From DASPPK01 sp041479575 (lineage in GTDB: Archaea > Thermoproteota > Bathyarchaeia > Bathyarchaeales > Bathycorpusculaceae): a DNA stretch of 32,844 bases. The position numbers and the translations under genes are program-made. Below are positions 13,887 to 22,847 of this stretch, in pieces. The stretch is from positions 1 to 32,844 of the forward strand of contig JBGOYH010000005.1 of the NCBI GenBank assembly GCA_041479575.1, given 5' to 3'. Every line of letters begins with the position of its first letter. Positions within the stretch are counted from its first letter, which is position 1. Under the pieces are notes generated by a model that had not been told where the DNA came from, ran no database searches, and worked only from the letters and a program-made list of their open reading frames with translations.

Positions 13887-16800
13887 TTCTTCTCACTCTT
13901 CTTTTCAATCGTTGACATGTACAATTCTACAAGTCCCGTGCCAATTGGTATGGACTGCCCAACTATTACGTTTTCGGTCACACCGGCCAAAGGATCACTT
14001 TCACCCTTGACCGCCGCTTCAACAATGTTGGGAACGGTGATCTCGAATGCTGCTCTTGCCAAGACACTTGATTTCTTGCCGCTGATACCATGCCTGCCTA
14101 TTTGTTGCACTTCACCCGTGGAAGTCATCATGTCTGCGACAAGCATAACGTGGCGTGTGTCGACGTCCAATCCCTGCTCTTCCAGAACGCCTTTGGCCTC
14201 ATTCACCAAGGCGTTTCTAGATGCTTCAATGCCAAGGGTCTTGGCTATTTCGTGAACATTGTTCGTTGTGGTTCTCGTGCTGTCGATTCCTGGAATCTCT
14301 AGAACCCGGGGCAGGTTTGAACCATCAGTGTTTATAACCCATTCCCCATGCTCTTCCGTAACCAGCACACGCTTTATGCCTGGCACGCCTTTCACATGGA
14401 ACACAGAAACCTTTCCAAGCAACTTCTTGATCGTTTCAACCTTCTTAGGCTGTACGTGTATGCTGTTGCCCTTCGTCTTTATCGTGCAATTAGGCAATTC
14501 AAGCTTCTCCTTCAAATCCTGCAAAGACACTTCTCGGTCTTCCATCATCGTTTTGTCAAGCTCGATTATAATTTCATCATGCATCGGATCCAGATAGACC
14601 GCTTCAGCAAGGTTTTCCATAGTTGTGTAAACGATTTCACGAGCAACCTTCACAGCTGCTTCCTTGCTCTTGCGGAATTCCTCTGTCAAATAGATCTTCA
14701 TAATCGGCGTGGACGGAATTCTCCTAGCATCAACAATCTCGATCAATCGAGGCAAACCTAAGGTTACGTTCTGCTCTTTCACACCTGCGTAATGGAACGT
14801 TCTCAAAGTCATCTGCGTGCCTGGTTCACCGATCGATTGAGCTGCAACTATGCCAACGGCCTCCCCTGGCTCCATCAATGCACGCTTGTAACGGTCAACC
14901 GTGACGTTGATTGCCTTTTCTACGGCAGACTTTGCTAAATCTGTCTTCGCCAAGTTTTGTTTCAGTTGCTCTACGAGAATTGGTGTCAGTTGACCTTTAA
15001 CTTTGTCCAGTTCTCCTTTGATGAAATCAGCTGTTGCAGATTTTCCTTTTTCTTTTCCAATTCGTATTTGATCAACTAGACGGCTTACATTCACTGCCTT
15101 CCCGTGGTCGCTTTTAGCCGGGTCGACGCCGTCTTCACCGTATTGGAACTGAATTATGTCTCCAGCTGAGTTGCGAACTGTTCCGTCATATTCAAGACGT
15201 ATGTGTTCAAGCGCGTTGATCAGTCGTCTCTGCATGTAACCGCTCTGTTGCGTTCTAACTGCTGTGTCGACAAGACCTTCCCTTCCGCCCATAGCGTGGA
15301 AGAAGAACTCGACAACGTCAAGTCCAGTCTGGTAGGAAGAATACACGAACCCTCTTGCCTTGGGGCGTTGGTCTCCTGCTTGGAAATGCGGCAAAGCTCT
15401 GTCAACGTACCCTCGGAGTATTCTTTTTCCACGCACTGACTGTTGTCCCACACAAGCGCTTATCTGACCGATGTTCAGGCTTGAGCCTCTTGCGCCAGTC
15501 CTAGTCATGACGATGCCTGAATTCTCCAAGGTGAAATCTTCATCAGCTATCTTGCCAGATTCATCCCTCGCCTTTGCCAGCTCGTTCATAACGTATATTT
15601 CAAACGAATCCTCCAATGTTTGCCCTGGAAGCCTAGGCAGCGTGCCCTTGCGATAGCTTTCTATGAGATCTTCTATTTTCTTCTCGATCCTTTCCATCGT
15701 CTTATGTATTCTGTCTTCGGCCTTTGGGGATAAAACCAGCTCGTTGTAAGCGTAGGTGAAGCCGCGCATTGATATGTAGGTCTTCAACATTCTTGTTATC
15801 TTGTTGAGGAATTCGCGTCCTGCTTGCGTGCCATAGTCCTTGATTATCCTGTGCAGAAGGCTTTCAGACTGCTCGGCACCAATCGAACGCCTGTCAATCA
15901 CACCGCTTACAAGCTCACCGTTCCTCACGACAACGTAAGCGTCATGCTTGCATTCCTCTTCTAAACACTTTGTACATCCTTGACAGATGTTAGCCTTCAA
16001 AACGTAGTTCATGTCCTTAGGTAGAAACAGGCTGAAAATTTGTTTTCCAGTCCACATTAGCTGAGGTTCTTTGATTTTGGGTTGAGGCATTTCGCCATCG
16101 TATTTCGATGCCAACAGCAGCTTGTTGACTTCGCTTCTCGTCAGGTAAGTGGACGTTCTCGTAAACAAGTATGCAGACGTTATAAAGTCTCTGATAGCGC
16201 CTATTATCGGTCCTCCGAATCTCGGCGAAAGAATTTGGTCTTGAACCTGCATCAACAATAGCGCTTCTGCTCGAGCTTCTTCGCTCTGCGGAATGTGCAA
16301 GTTCATTTCGTCGCCGTCGAAGTCCGCATTGTAAGGTGGACAAACACATAGATGCAAACGGAACGTTTTGTATGGCAGAACCCGAACGTAATGCGCCATT
16401 ATAGACATACGGTGAAGCGAAGGCTGACGATTGAAGATGGCTATATCACCATTCCTCAGATGCCGCTCAACAACGAACCCAAGTTCAATAGCGTCAGCAA
16501 TTTTCTCCCTGTCCACAACAAATTCCAGTCTTATGCGTTTACCGTCAGGCCTAATGATGTAAAGAACACCAGGATATTTCTCAGGGCCATTCTTTACAAG
16601 ATTCCGCATTTCTTCGATGTTCCATTCGGTCACCTTTTCAGGTATCGACAACCGCATTGCCACTTCGAGCGGAACACCGACTTCATTTATGTCAAGATTA
16701 GGGTCAGGAGAAATGACCGTTCTAGCTGAGAAATCTACTCTTTTTCCTGAAAGGTTGCTTCTAAATCTGCCTTCCTTTCCTTTCAACCTTTGTGATAACG

Positions 16801-17704
16801 TCTTAAGAGCTCTTCCAGAACGATGTCGTGCTGGCGGAATTCCTGAGGCTTCGTTGTTGAAATATGTCGTCACATGGTACTGCAAAAGCTCTGATAAGTC
16901 CTGAATAATGAGTGTAGGAGCCCCTGCATCCATGTTTTCCTTGAGTCTCTGGTTTATTCGGATGATGTCTACAATCTTGTGAGTCAAATCATCTTCTGAA
17001 CGGATTCCAGATTCCAATGTTATTGAAGGTCGAACATAGACTGGGGGAACAGGTAGAACCTGCAACACCATCCATTCGGGACGGGCTGCCTTCGGGTTGA
17101 ATCCTAAGAGTTCAAGATCATCGTCAGTGATGCGTTCCATTCTTTCTCTTACCATGCTCGGAGTCAACGGTTCTGAACCGCTTTCAGGTATCTGCTCACT
17201 GAACTTCGTCGGCTTCTCAAAAGTCATCTTGTACTGCGCAGCAGCGCAGTGTGGACACTGCTTTCTCTTCGTTTCCTGCATGATCGCCTTGTAAACTTCA
17301 TCTGGAACCAGGCCTAGCAGCTCCTTTGTTTTCTGAACCCTCGTCTTGGCTTTCTCTATGACGTCGTCTGAAAGTAGTATGCGTCCACAGTTGCGGCACG
17401 TGGCTCTTAACAGGTCGTATATTATTTTGGTGAATTCAATATGTACTATCGGAACCGCGAGTTCGATGTGACCGAAATGTCCTGGACAACGAATTGCCGT
17501 GTTGCCGCAGGTCTTGCATCTCTGTCTCGGCTCGAGTGTCCCAAGCCTTCCATCCATCAAACCAGCAGAGATCGGAGCACCGTCTTCATCGTAAGTATCG
17601 GGAGTTTGAATTTCCACAACCGAAAGCTTGCGCACATCTTGCGGCGAGAACATGCCGAAGCTTATCTTATCAACGACTTTCCTGACAATTTCTTCTGCCG
17701 ACAT
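13883..17704 (-). CDS. rpoA: DNA-directed RNA polymerase subunit A, A' and A'' fused
   Basis: A single 1273-residue chain carries what most archaea encode as two genes. The N-terminal zinc site reads C-K-T-C-G-N ... C-P-G-H-F-G-H, the catalytic Mg site is N-A-D-F-D-G-D (459-465), and the A'' part contains A-A-Q-S-I-G-E-P-G-T-Q-M-T followed by F-H-Y-A-G-V (bridge helix/trigger-loop region, around 950-970). The former A'/A'' boundary would fall near residues 870-900, where only a charged helical stretch is seen. A CX2CX2CX4C cluster sits at 574-585. The ATG follows the rpoB stop by one base, with AAGGAG inside the end of rpoB. No intein is visible. Fusion is known in Thaumarchaeota and some related lineages. 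Confidence 0.98.
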   Translation of the reverse strand: MSAEEIVRKVVDKISFGMFSPQDVRKLSVVEIQTPDTYDEDGAPISAGLMDGRLGTLEPRQRCKTCGNTAIRCPGHFGHIELAVPIVHIEFTKIIYDLLRATCRNCGRILLSDDVIEKAKTRVQKTKELLGLVPDEVYKAIMQETKRKQCPHCAAAQYKMTFEKPTKFSEQIPESGSEPLTPSMVRERMERITDDDLELLGFNPKAARPEWMVLQVLPVPPVYVRPSITLESGIRSEDDLTHKIVDIIRINQRLKENMDAGAPTLIIQDLSELLQYHVTTYFNNEASGIPPARHRSGRALKTLSQRLKGKEGRFRSNLSGKRVDFSARTVISPDPNLDINEVGVPLEVAMRLSIPEKVTEWNIEEMRNLVKNGPEKYPGVLYIIRPDGKRIRLEFVVDREKIADAIELGFVVERHLRNGDIAIFNRQPSLHRMSIMAHYVRVLPYKTFRLHLCVCPPYNADFDGDEMNLHIPQSEEARAEALLLMQVQDQILSPRFGGPIIGAIRDFITSAYLFTRTSTYLTRSEVNKLLLASKYDGEMPQPKIKEPQLMWTGKQIFSLFLPKDMNYVLKANICQGCTKCLEEECKHDAYVVVRNGELVSGVIDRRSIGAEQSESLLHRIIKDYGTQAGREFLNKITRMLKTYISMRGFTYAYNELVLSPKAEDRIHKTMERIEKKIEDLIESYRKGTLPRLPGQTLEDSFEIYVMNELAKARDESGKIADEDFTLENSGIVMTRTGARGSSLNIGQISACVGQQSVRGKRILRGYVDRALPHFQAGDQRPKARGFVYSSYQTGLDVVEFFFHAMGGREGLVDTAVRTQQSGYMQRRLINALEHIRLEYDGTVRNSAGDIIQFQYGEDGVDPAKSDHGKAVNVSRLVDQIRIGKEKGKSATADFIKGELDKVKGQLTPILVEQLKQNLAKTDLAKSAVEKAINVTVDRYKRALMEPGEAVGIVAAQSIGEPGTQMTLRTFHYAGVKEQNVTLGLPRLIEIVDARRIPSTPIMKIYLTEEFRKSKEAAVKVAREIVYTTMENLAEAVYLDPMHDEIIIELDKTMMEDREVSLQDLKEKLELPNCTIKTKGNSIHVQPKKVETIKKLLGKVSVFHVKGVPGIKRVLVTEEHGEWVINTDGSNLPRVLEIPGIDSTRTTTNNVHEIAKTLGIEASRNALVNEAKGVLEEQGLDVDTRHVMLVADMMTSTGEVQQIGRHGISGKKSSVLARAAFEITVPNIVEAAVKGESDPLAGVTENVIVGQSIPIGTGLVELYMSTIEKKSEKK

Positions 17705-17705
17705 A

Positions 17706-20700
17706 CTATGCCTTCTCCTTAAGTGCCAATTTGGGCGATATACAGAGACTCATCAACTCCTGCAGCAGAAGCTTAAAGGCGTAAGACACAATCACCGGCG
17801 AAATCTTCGCCTTGTCTTCACAGAGCTTGCACACGTACTTTCTCTGCTTCATGTCGTAGTAGGCTATGTGTCCACAGGTTTCGCAGATGTAGAGTGTGTA
17901 CTTGTCAGATTCTTCCAGCAGCCTGTCTCTGAGAAGCATTGTAGCGCCATGACCGATCAGGCAGTCACGTTCCATTTCACCGAACCTGAGACCGCCGCCT
18001 CTGGCTCTGCCTTCAGTTGGCTGTCTTGTCAGCATCTGCACTTGTCCTCTTGCTCTTGCGTGAATCTTGTCGGCAACCATGTGATGCAATTTCTGATAGT
18101 GAACAACACCGACGTAAACGTCTGCAACAAATTTTTGCCCTGTTACCCCGCTGTAGAAGACCTCGGCGCCTGTGCTGCTGAAGCCCAATTTAATCAGTTC
18201 TGCTCTGAGTTCGCTGGGTCCTTCGTTTGAGAAGGGTGTTCCGTCAACAGGTTTGCCTCTTGCAGACGCGACCTTTCCAGCCAACGATTCTATGAACTGT
18301 CCAACGGTCATTCTCGAAGGTATAGCATGCGGATTTATTATCAGGTCGGGCACGATGCCGTCTTCCGTGAAAGGCATATCCTCCTGGGGAACTATGAGTC
18401 CGATGACACCTTTTTGTCCATGGCGAGAAGCAAATTTGTCGCCCAGTTCTGGGACACGTTGGTCCCGGACTCTGACTTTGACAAGCTTGCTCCCTTCCCC
18501 TGATGCTGTAATGAAAATAGCGTCAACAATGCCGGTTTCTGAAGGACGCATGTCCACGGACGTGTCACGCATCGATGGTCCTTTGACCTCGAATTCCTTG
18601 TATTCCTCAAGGAATCTTGGCGGGCTGATTCTGCCGATCAATACGTCTCCGCCTGCAACGCCAGACTCTAAACCGATTATTCCGTCGGGTTCAAGCAACC
18701 TGTAATACTGTTCGCCTCTGTATCCGCGTGTTCCAGCTTCGGGCAATGTGAACTTGTCCTTGAGTCCGCCCAGGTATTGGCGACATTCAGCTTCGTAGAT
18801 GCGGAAGAAAGTGGAGCGTCCCAGGCCTCTTTCTATTGAAGCTTTGTTGAAAACCAATGCGTCTTCCATGTTATAGCCTTCGAAAGACAGCACAGCAACA
18901 ACGTAGTTCTGTCCTGATGGCCGCAACTTGTAGCCCATGGTTTCCATCAACGCTGTTTCAGCAAGCGGCACCTGCGGATAATGCAGAATGTGAGACCTTG
19001 AATCTACACGTTGTTGGAAGTTGGTTGAGTAAACTCCCAACGCCTGTTTAGCCATGGCCGCTTGATAGGAGTTGCGTGGTGACTGGTTGTGCTCCGCGTA
19101 AGGTATGGTCGAAGCACAGATCCCAAGAATCGTGTACGTAGCAATTTCCAGATGAGTATGGTCATGACTCAGTTCCTCATGGTTCAAAGCAACGTAAGCG
19201 TTTTCCTCTTCCTCAGCGTCCAAGTATTCAACAATCCCGTTCTTCACAAGATCTTCCCAAGCCCATTCTCCTGTAGCGACCTTTTCAACGTGCTCAGGCT
19301 GAAGCCTTGGAACACCGTTATCAACGATTATGAGAGGCCGTCTGACTCTGCCTTCGTCGCAGCTAACGTAGATTTCTTCCCTTTCACCTTGAGCTTTCGA
19401 GAAGTAGGCTACATTGACCTCTGTCGAGATTTCTCCTCTTCTCCGTTTGTCCCTCAGATCGCCAGCCAACTGGCCAGGAGAACTGCAATAACCAATAATG
19501 TTGCCGTCAACGAACACTTTGGCGCCGTTGAGTTTCAAATCGTCGTTTGCTTCCAAAACAGGTGCTACGTTGCTGCTGAACAGAAGCTGCTTTATCTTAT
19601 CCGCGTTCACGCCTACCGATATAGTCGCTGACAAAGCCAAGTTCTTGACGAGTCCGCAGTTTGAGCCTTCAGGTGTCTCGTTGGGGCACAAGCGTCCCCA
19701 ATGGGTTGCGTGTAGGTCTCTTGCCTCAAAGTTGGGTTGGCTTCGGCTTAGGGGTGATTGAAGTCTTCGCAAGTGACTTAGAGTGGAGATGTGGTTTGTC
19801 CTGTCGAGAAGCTGGGTTATGCCAACTCTGCCTCTTCCCCAGTTTCCTGTCGCAAGAGCATGCTGGAATCTTTCGGCTATTATGCCTGGTCTCACTGCCG
19901 CAGAGACCGTTATTATTGGTCCTTTCACGCCTATTCGTTCAAGCTGATATTTTATGTCGCGGGTAAGGTTTCTGAACGCCACTCTGAAAAGATCTGCAAG
20001 TAATGGTCCTGCCAACCTCAAACGCTTGTTCTTGAAATGGTCTTTGTCATCAATCTTTCTTCTGCCAAGCGAAAGTTCGATTGCCCTGCATGCCATCTCA
20101 CCTAAGAATAATGCTTTGTCCTTTCTCTTCTCGTTAGTTCTGCCAATATGTGGCAAGAAGTTCTTGTCTAAGGCAGTTTCAGCCTTTTGCACTCGGTATT
20201 CTTCTACCTGTCCATGTGCAACACGATTGCCGATGAACAGAATTGCGTCTTTTGCAGTGTCAACGCCCAAAGCCTTTTCAAAGGATGACTCAAGTGTGGC
20301 TTGAATGTCTTTGTCAAGAGAAATTGCTTCAGCGATCTCTTTGTCAGATTCTAATCCCAAAGTCCGCATCAAAACAACGAAAGGAACTTCAGAAGGGACA
20401 CCGGGCATTGTAACATATAAGGCCCCGTCGGATTTGATTTTCAGCTCGATCCTTGCCCTGAAACCTACAGTGGTCGAGAATATCTTTGCTTGATAAACAG
20501 GAGTTGTGCCCTTCTCGTCAATATCGACTATTATGCGGTTCGGCGCCAGGTCTTCCATTGCGACTATTACGCGTTCTGACCCGTTAACGACAAAGTAGCC
20601 GCCGGGATCATCAGGATCCTCTCCGCATCCCACCAGTTCTTCTCTTGAAAGTTGTGAAAGGAAACACAGTTTCGACTTGAGCATGACGGGGATGTTGCCA

Positions 20701-21077
20701 ATGTAAACAAGCTCGGTGTCTTGTTCTCGACCGTCGATGACCGGAGTCATCTCGAGCGCCACAGGCGCCGCATAGGTTAGATTACGAAGTCTAGCCTCTA
20801 ACGGGTAGATCTCATGCTTCGTGCCGTCAACTTCAATCGCGTATGGCCCTGTTATCCTCGTCTGTGGGTCTATTATCCAAATCTGGCCCAGCTTGACTTT
20901 GTACGGGCTCTCAGGTACTTCTATGGGGATTTCGCCGACTTCGTCTATTACTTCCTGCAAACCACGGTCTATGAACTCGTTGTAAGAGTCTAAATGTTGA
21001 CGAACCAAACCTTTGTCTTTGAAAAAGGCATTCAGCAACAGATGGGTATCTTCTTTTGATATCTCAGTCAATTTCAA
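17706..21077 (-). CDS. rpoB: DNA-directed RNA polymerase subunit B (undivided)
   Basis: An 1123-residue, full-length archaeal beta-like subunit; it is not split into B' and B''. Key parts: V-V-N-G-S-E-R-V-I-V in the lobe, N-E-T-P-E-G-S-N-C-G-L-V-K (active-site region), G-D-K-F-A-S-R-H-G-Q-K-G, D-L-I-I-N-P-H-A-I-P-S-R-M-T (hybrid-binding region), and a C-terminal zinc site C-E-T-C-G-H with a later C-K-L-C. The start is TTG at 21077: in-frame TAG lies six codons upstream and no ATG is near. rpoH, which normally lies just before rpoB, is absent from the 292 bases up to the tRNA gene; none of its three minus-strand frames holds an open stretch long enough. Confidence 0.98.
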   Translation of the reverse strand: MKLTEISKEDTHLLLNAFFKDKGLVRQHLDSYNEFIDRGLQEVIDEVGEIPIEVPESPYKVKLGQIWIIDPQTRITGPYAIEVDGTKHEIYPLEARLRNLTYAAPVALEMTPVIDGREQDTELVYIGNIPVMLKSKLCFLSQLSREELVGCGEDPDDPGGYFVVNGSERVIVAMEDLAPNRIIVDIDEKGTTPVYQAKIFSTTVGFRARIELKIKSDGALYVTMPGVPSEVPFVVLMRTLGLESDKEIAEAISLDKDIQATLESSFEKALGVDTAKDAILFIGNRVAHGQVEEYRVQKAETALDKNFLPHIGRTNEKRKDKALFLGEMACRAIELSLGRRKIDDKDHFKNKRLRLAGPLLADLFRVAFRNLTRDIKYQLERIGVKGPIITVSAAVRPGIIAERFQHALATGNWGRGRVGITQLLDRTNHISTLSHLRRLQSPLSRSQPNFEARDLHATHWGRLCPNETPEGSNCGLVKNLALSATISVGVNADKIKQLLFSSNVAPVLEANDDLKLNGAKVFVDGNIIGYCSSPGQLAGDLRDKRRRGEISTEVNVAYFSKAQGEREEIYVSCDEGRVRRPLIIVDNGVPRLQPEHVEKVATGEWAWEDLVKNGIVEYLDAEEEENAYVALNHEELSHDHTHLEIATYTILGICASTIPYAEHNQSPRNSYQAAMAKQALGVYSTNFQQRVDSRSHILHYPQVPLAETALMETMGYKLRPSGQNYVVAVLSFEGYNMEDALVFNKASIERGLGRSTFFRIYEAECRQYLGGLKDKFTLPEAGTRGYRGEQYYRLLEPDGIIGLESGVAGGDVLIGRISPPRFLEEYKEFEVKGPSMRDTSVDMRPSETGIVDAIFITASGEGSKLVKVRVRDQRVPELGDKFASRHGQKGVIGLIVPQEDMPFTEDGIVPDLIINPHAIPSRMTVGQFIESLAGKVASARGKPVDGTPFSNEGPSELRAELIKLGFSSTGAEVFYSGVTGQKFVADVYVGVVHYQKLHHMVADKIHARARGQVQMLTRQPTEGRARGGGLRFGEMERDCLIGHGATMLLRDRLLEESDKYTLYICETCGHIAYYDMKQRKYVCKLCEDKAKISPVIVSYAFKLLLQELMSLCISPKLALKEKA

Positions 21078-21141
21078 CCAACCCCCGCAACTCTACGTTT
21101 AAGCTTGCGCTGACGAAACGGTTTGGTGCGGGTTTTCTCAA

Positions 21142-21150
21142 ACTTTAAAT
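21142..21150 (-). promoter_or_regulatory. Probable TATA box of the rpoB operon
   Basis: On the minus strand the sequence reads GGAAATTTAAAG, with a purine-rich stretch in front that could serve as a BRE. It stands about 68 bases before the TTG start of rpoB, which would leave a leader of about 40 bases. Confidence 0.45.
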
Positions 21151-21313
21151 TTCCTCCGTCTGTTGGGTCATTCCAACTCGAAAAATGGTCGCCAATATTA
21201 AAGAGCTAGAAACGTAAACTACATAGCTGTCTAATAAACTTTTTCATGAATGAAATATGCTTTCCGCTTGCTTTTCACGGCTAATTGCACGCTATTAGAC
21301 GTTTAAGTCCAAC

Positions 21314-21321
21314 CTTATAAA
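21314..21321 (+). promoter_or_regulatory. TATA box for tRNA-Leu
   Basis: CTTATAAA lies about 50 bases before the first base of the tRNA, so a start near 21343 would give a precursor with a 5' leader of roughly 25 bases. It is divergent from the rpoB promoter. No other element is evident in 21078-21369. Confidence 0.6.
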
Positions 21322-21369
21322 CCACGAGAAAATGATTAATAAGAAAGGAGACGTAGTTCTGGAACAGGC

Positions 21370-21457
21370 GCAGCGGTCGCCAAGCTAGGTTAAAGGCGAA
21401 GGACTCAAGATCCTTTCCCGTAGGGGTTCGCCGGTTCAAATCCGGCCCGCTGCACCA
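21370..21457 (+). tRNA. tRNA-Leu (anticodon CAA), CCA encoded
   Basis: The cloverleaf can be drawn fully. The acceptor stem pairs GCAGCGG (21370-21376) with CCGCTGC (21447-21453), followed by discriminator A and encoded CCA (21455-21457). The anticodon stem AAGGA/TCCTT encloses the loop CTCAAGA, giving anticodon CAA, which reads UUG. The long variable arm TCCCGTAGGGG and the A73 discriminator fit leucine. The T arm is GCCGG-TTCAAAT-CCGGC. No intron is present. Length 88 bases. Confidence 0.95.
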
Positions 21458-21608
21458 GCTTTCTCTTGCCGCGAATCATCCATCAGACTCACTTCAGAGA
21501 GCCGGCGGACAACGGTCTTGGATCTCCTGCATTTCTGTTGCGCAGCAGCTCAGACACGTTTATTAAGACTTGCGATATAACGAGTCAGATCTCAAAGGTT
21601 GAAGAAAA

Positions 21609-21719
21609 ATGACACGAAAAAACAACATGAATCCGACCGGAAAGCACGAAGACTCCACTGCAATTATCATTGACACTTCTTTTTCATATGAGAGCCTTGT
21701 CCACAAGAGACTGACCTAA
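21609..21719 (+). CDS. Possible 36-residue small protein
   Basis: An ATG-started frame of 36 codons (M-T-R-K-N-N-M-N-P-T ...) with AAGGTTGA at 21596-21603 just upstream and an AT-rich TTTATTAAG element at 21559-21567 placed where a TATA box should be. The peptide is hydrophilic with one short hydrophobic run (A-I-I-I-D). It lies in the 439-base stretch 21458-21896 between tRNA-Leu and nadA, where I otherwise see only the nadA promoter. It may be chance. Confidence 0.25.
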   Translation: MTRKNNMNPTGKHEDSTAIIIDTSFSYESLVHKRLT

Positions 21720-21841
21720 CCATAGAATCCCTCGACATACAGCCTCAGAAACCTAGTTGCAGCTTCAGATTTTCCATGGCTCTTGCATCGTTTGGGCGCA
21801 ACCGAGTTTCAGAATGAAAAGTCGGATTCATCGGCTAAATG

Positions 21842-21849
21842 CATATATC
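21842..21849 (+). promoter_or_regulatory. Probable TATA box of the nadA operon
   Basis: CATATATC lies 48 bases before the ATG at 21897, implying transcription starts near 21870. This supports the inner ATG as the true start, since an upstream in-frame ATG at 21783 would precede the promoter. Confidence 0.5.
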
Positions 21850-21896
21850 TTTCCATTCGCCTAGACACCTTTACGTTCGGTTCAAAAGGCGAAATC

Positions 21897-22805
21897 ATGA
21901 ATCTTGCCGATCAAATATTGAAACTAAAAAGAGAAAAGAACGCAATAATATTGGCTCACAATTATCAGAGACCCGAGATTCAGGATATAGCAGACTATTT
22001 GGGAGACAGCATTGAGTTAAGCAGGAAAGCGATGGAAGAGAAAGACGCGAAGATCATAGTTTTCTCAGCCGTCGATTTTATGGCAGAATCTGCCGCAATA
22101 TTGAACCCCGAAAAGAAGGTGTTGTTGCCGACGCCCGGTGCACGATGCCCAATGGCACAGATGCTTACTGTCGAGGAGATCAAACGTTCAAAATCGCGAC
22201 ACCCCAGGACACCAATAGTTCTGTACGTAAACACCTTGGCCGCAGCAAAGGCCCAATGCGACGTTTGCTGCACCTCGGCCAATGCTGTGGAAGTTGTGTC
22301 CTCACTGAAAGGGGACACCGTGCTGTTTGGACCTGACCGCAACCTTGCCGAATATGTCCAGAGGAAGACTGGGAAAACCGTGATTCCTGTTCCAGACTGG
22401 GGATTCTGCCCGACTCATGTGCTTTTTCAACCTGAAGACATCACAATACTGAAGATGCAGTATCCAGAGGCCGCGGTAATGGTTCACCCGGAATGTACGT
22501 TCGAAACGCAGAAAATGGCAGATTTCATCGGAAGCACGTCTCAGATGTGCAAGTTCGCAAAAGAAAGTGCTGCTGAAACATTCATTGTGGGAACTGAAGA
22601 AGGAATCCTGCACAGGTTGAAGAAAGATAATCCGTCAAAGAAGTTCGTCTTGGCTTATGAAGGTGCAGTGTGCCCAAACATGAAGTTGAACACTCTAGAG
22701 AGAGTTTACACCTCACTTAAAGAAGAGAAACATGTGGTAACTGTTCCAAAACCAATTGCTAAGCAAGCAAGAAAAGCGCTCGACAAGATGTTCGAGCTGA
22801 CTTAA
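21897..22805 (+). CDS. nadA: Quinolinate synthase A
   Basis: A 302-residue NadA from the ATG at 21897, matching the usual family length; the frame extends 38 codons further upstream but that part is unlike NadA. It condenses iminoaspartate with dihydroxyacetone phosphate to give quinolinate for NAD synthesis. Residues: A-H-N-Y-Q (20-24), G-D-S-I-E-L-S at 36-42, and three cluster cysteines at positions expected for the archaeal/Thermotoga type, Cys84 (G-A-R-C-P), Cys171 (G-F-C-P-T-H) and Cys259 (A-V-C-P-N-M-K). A [4Fe-4S] cluster is expected. There is no nadB/nadX or nadC in the window. It is the first gene of a six-gene plus-strand run. Confidence 0.96.
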   Translation: MNLADQILKLKREKNAIILAHNYQRPEIQDIADYLGDSIELSRKAMEEKDAKIIVFSAVDFMAESAAILNPEKKVLLPTPGARCPMAQMLTVEEIKRSKSRHPRTPIVLYVNTLAAAKAQCDVCCTSANAVEVVSSLKGDTVLFGPDRNLAEYVQRKTGKTVIPVPDWGFCPTHVLFQPEDITILKMQYPEAAVMVHPECTFETQKMADFIGSTSQMCKFAKESAAETFIVGTEEGILHRLKKDNPSKKFVLAYEGAVCPNMKLNTLERVYTSLKEEKHVVTVPKPIAKQARKALDKMFELT

Positions 22806-22847
22806 CAACACATGCCATGTTCTTTGTCATTGCAAAGGTGAGGAAAC

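Noticed and set aside
17628..18705. Long plus-strand frames opposite rpoB/rpoA (200 and 177 codons)
   Set aside because: They lie antisense to strongly conserved polymerase sequence, and their translations show no family motifs or plausible composition.
19089..20304. Further antisense frames over rpoB (180, 87, 101 and 116 codons)
   Set aside because: Same reason: by-products of constrained codons on the other strand.
21370..21457. tRNA intron or tRNA-Ser reading
   Set aside because: The anticodon stem closes without an insert and the loop gives CAA, so leucine without intron.
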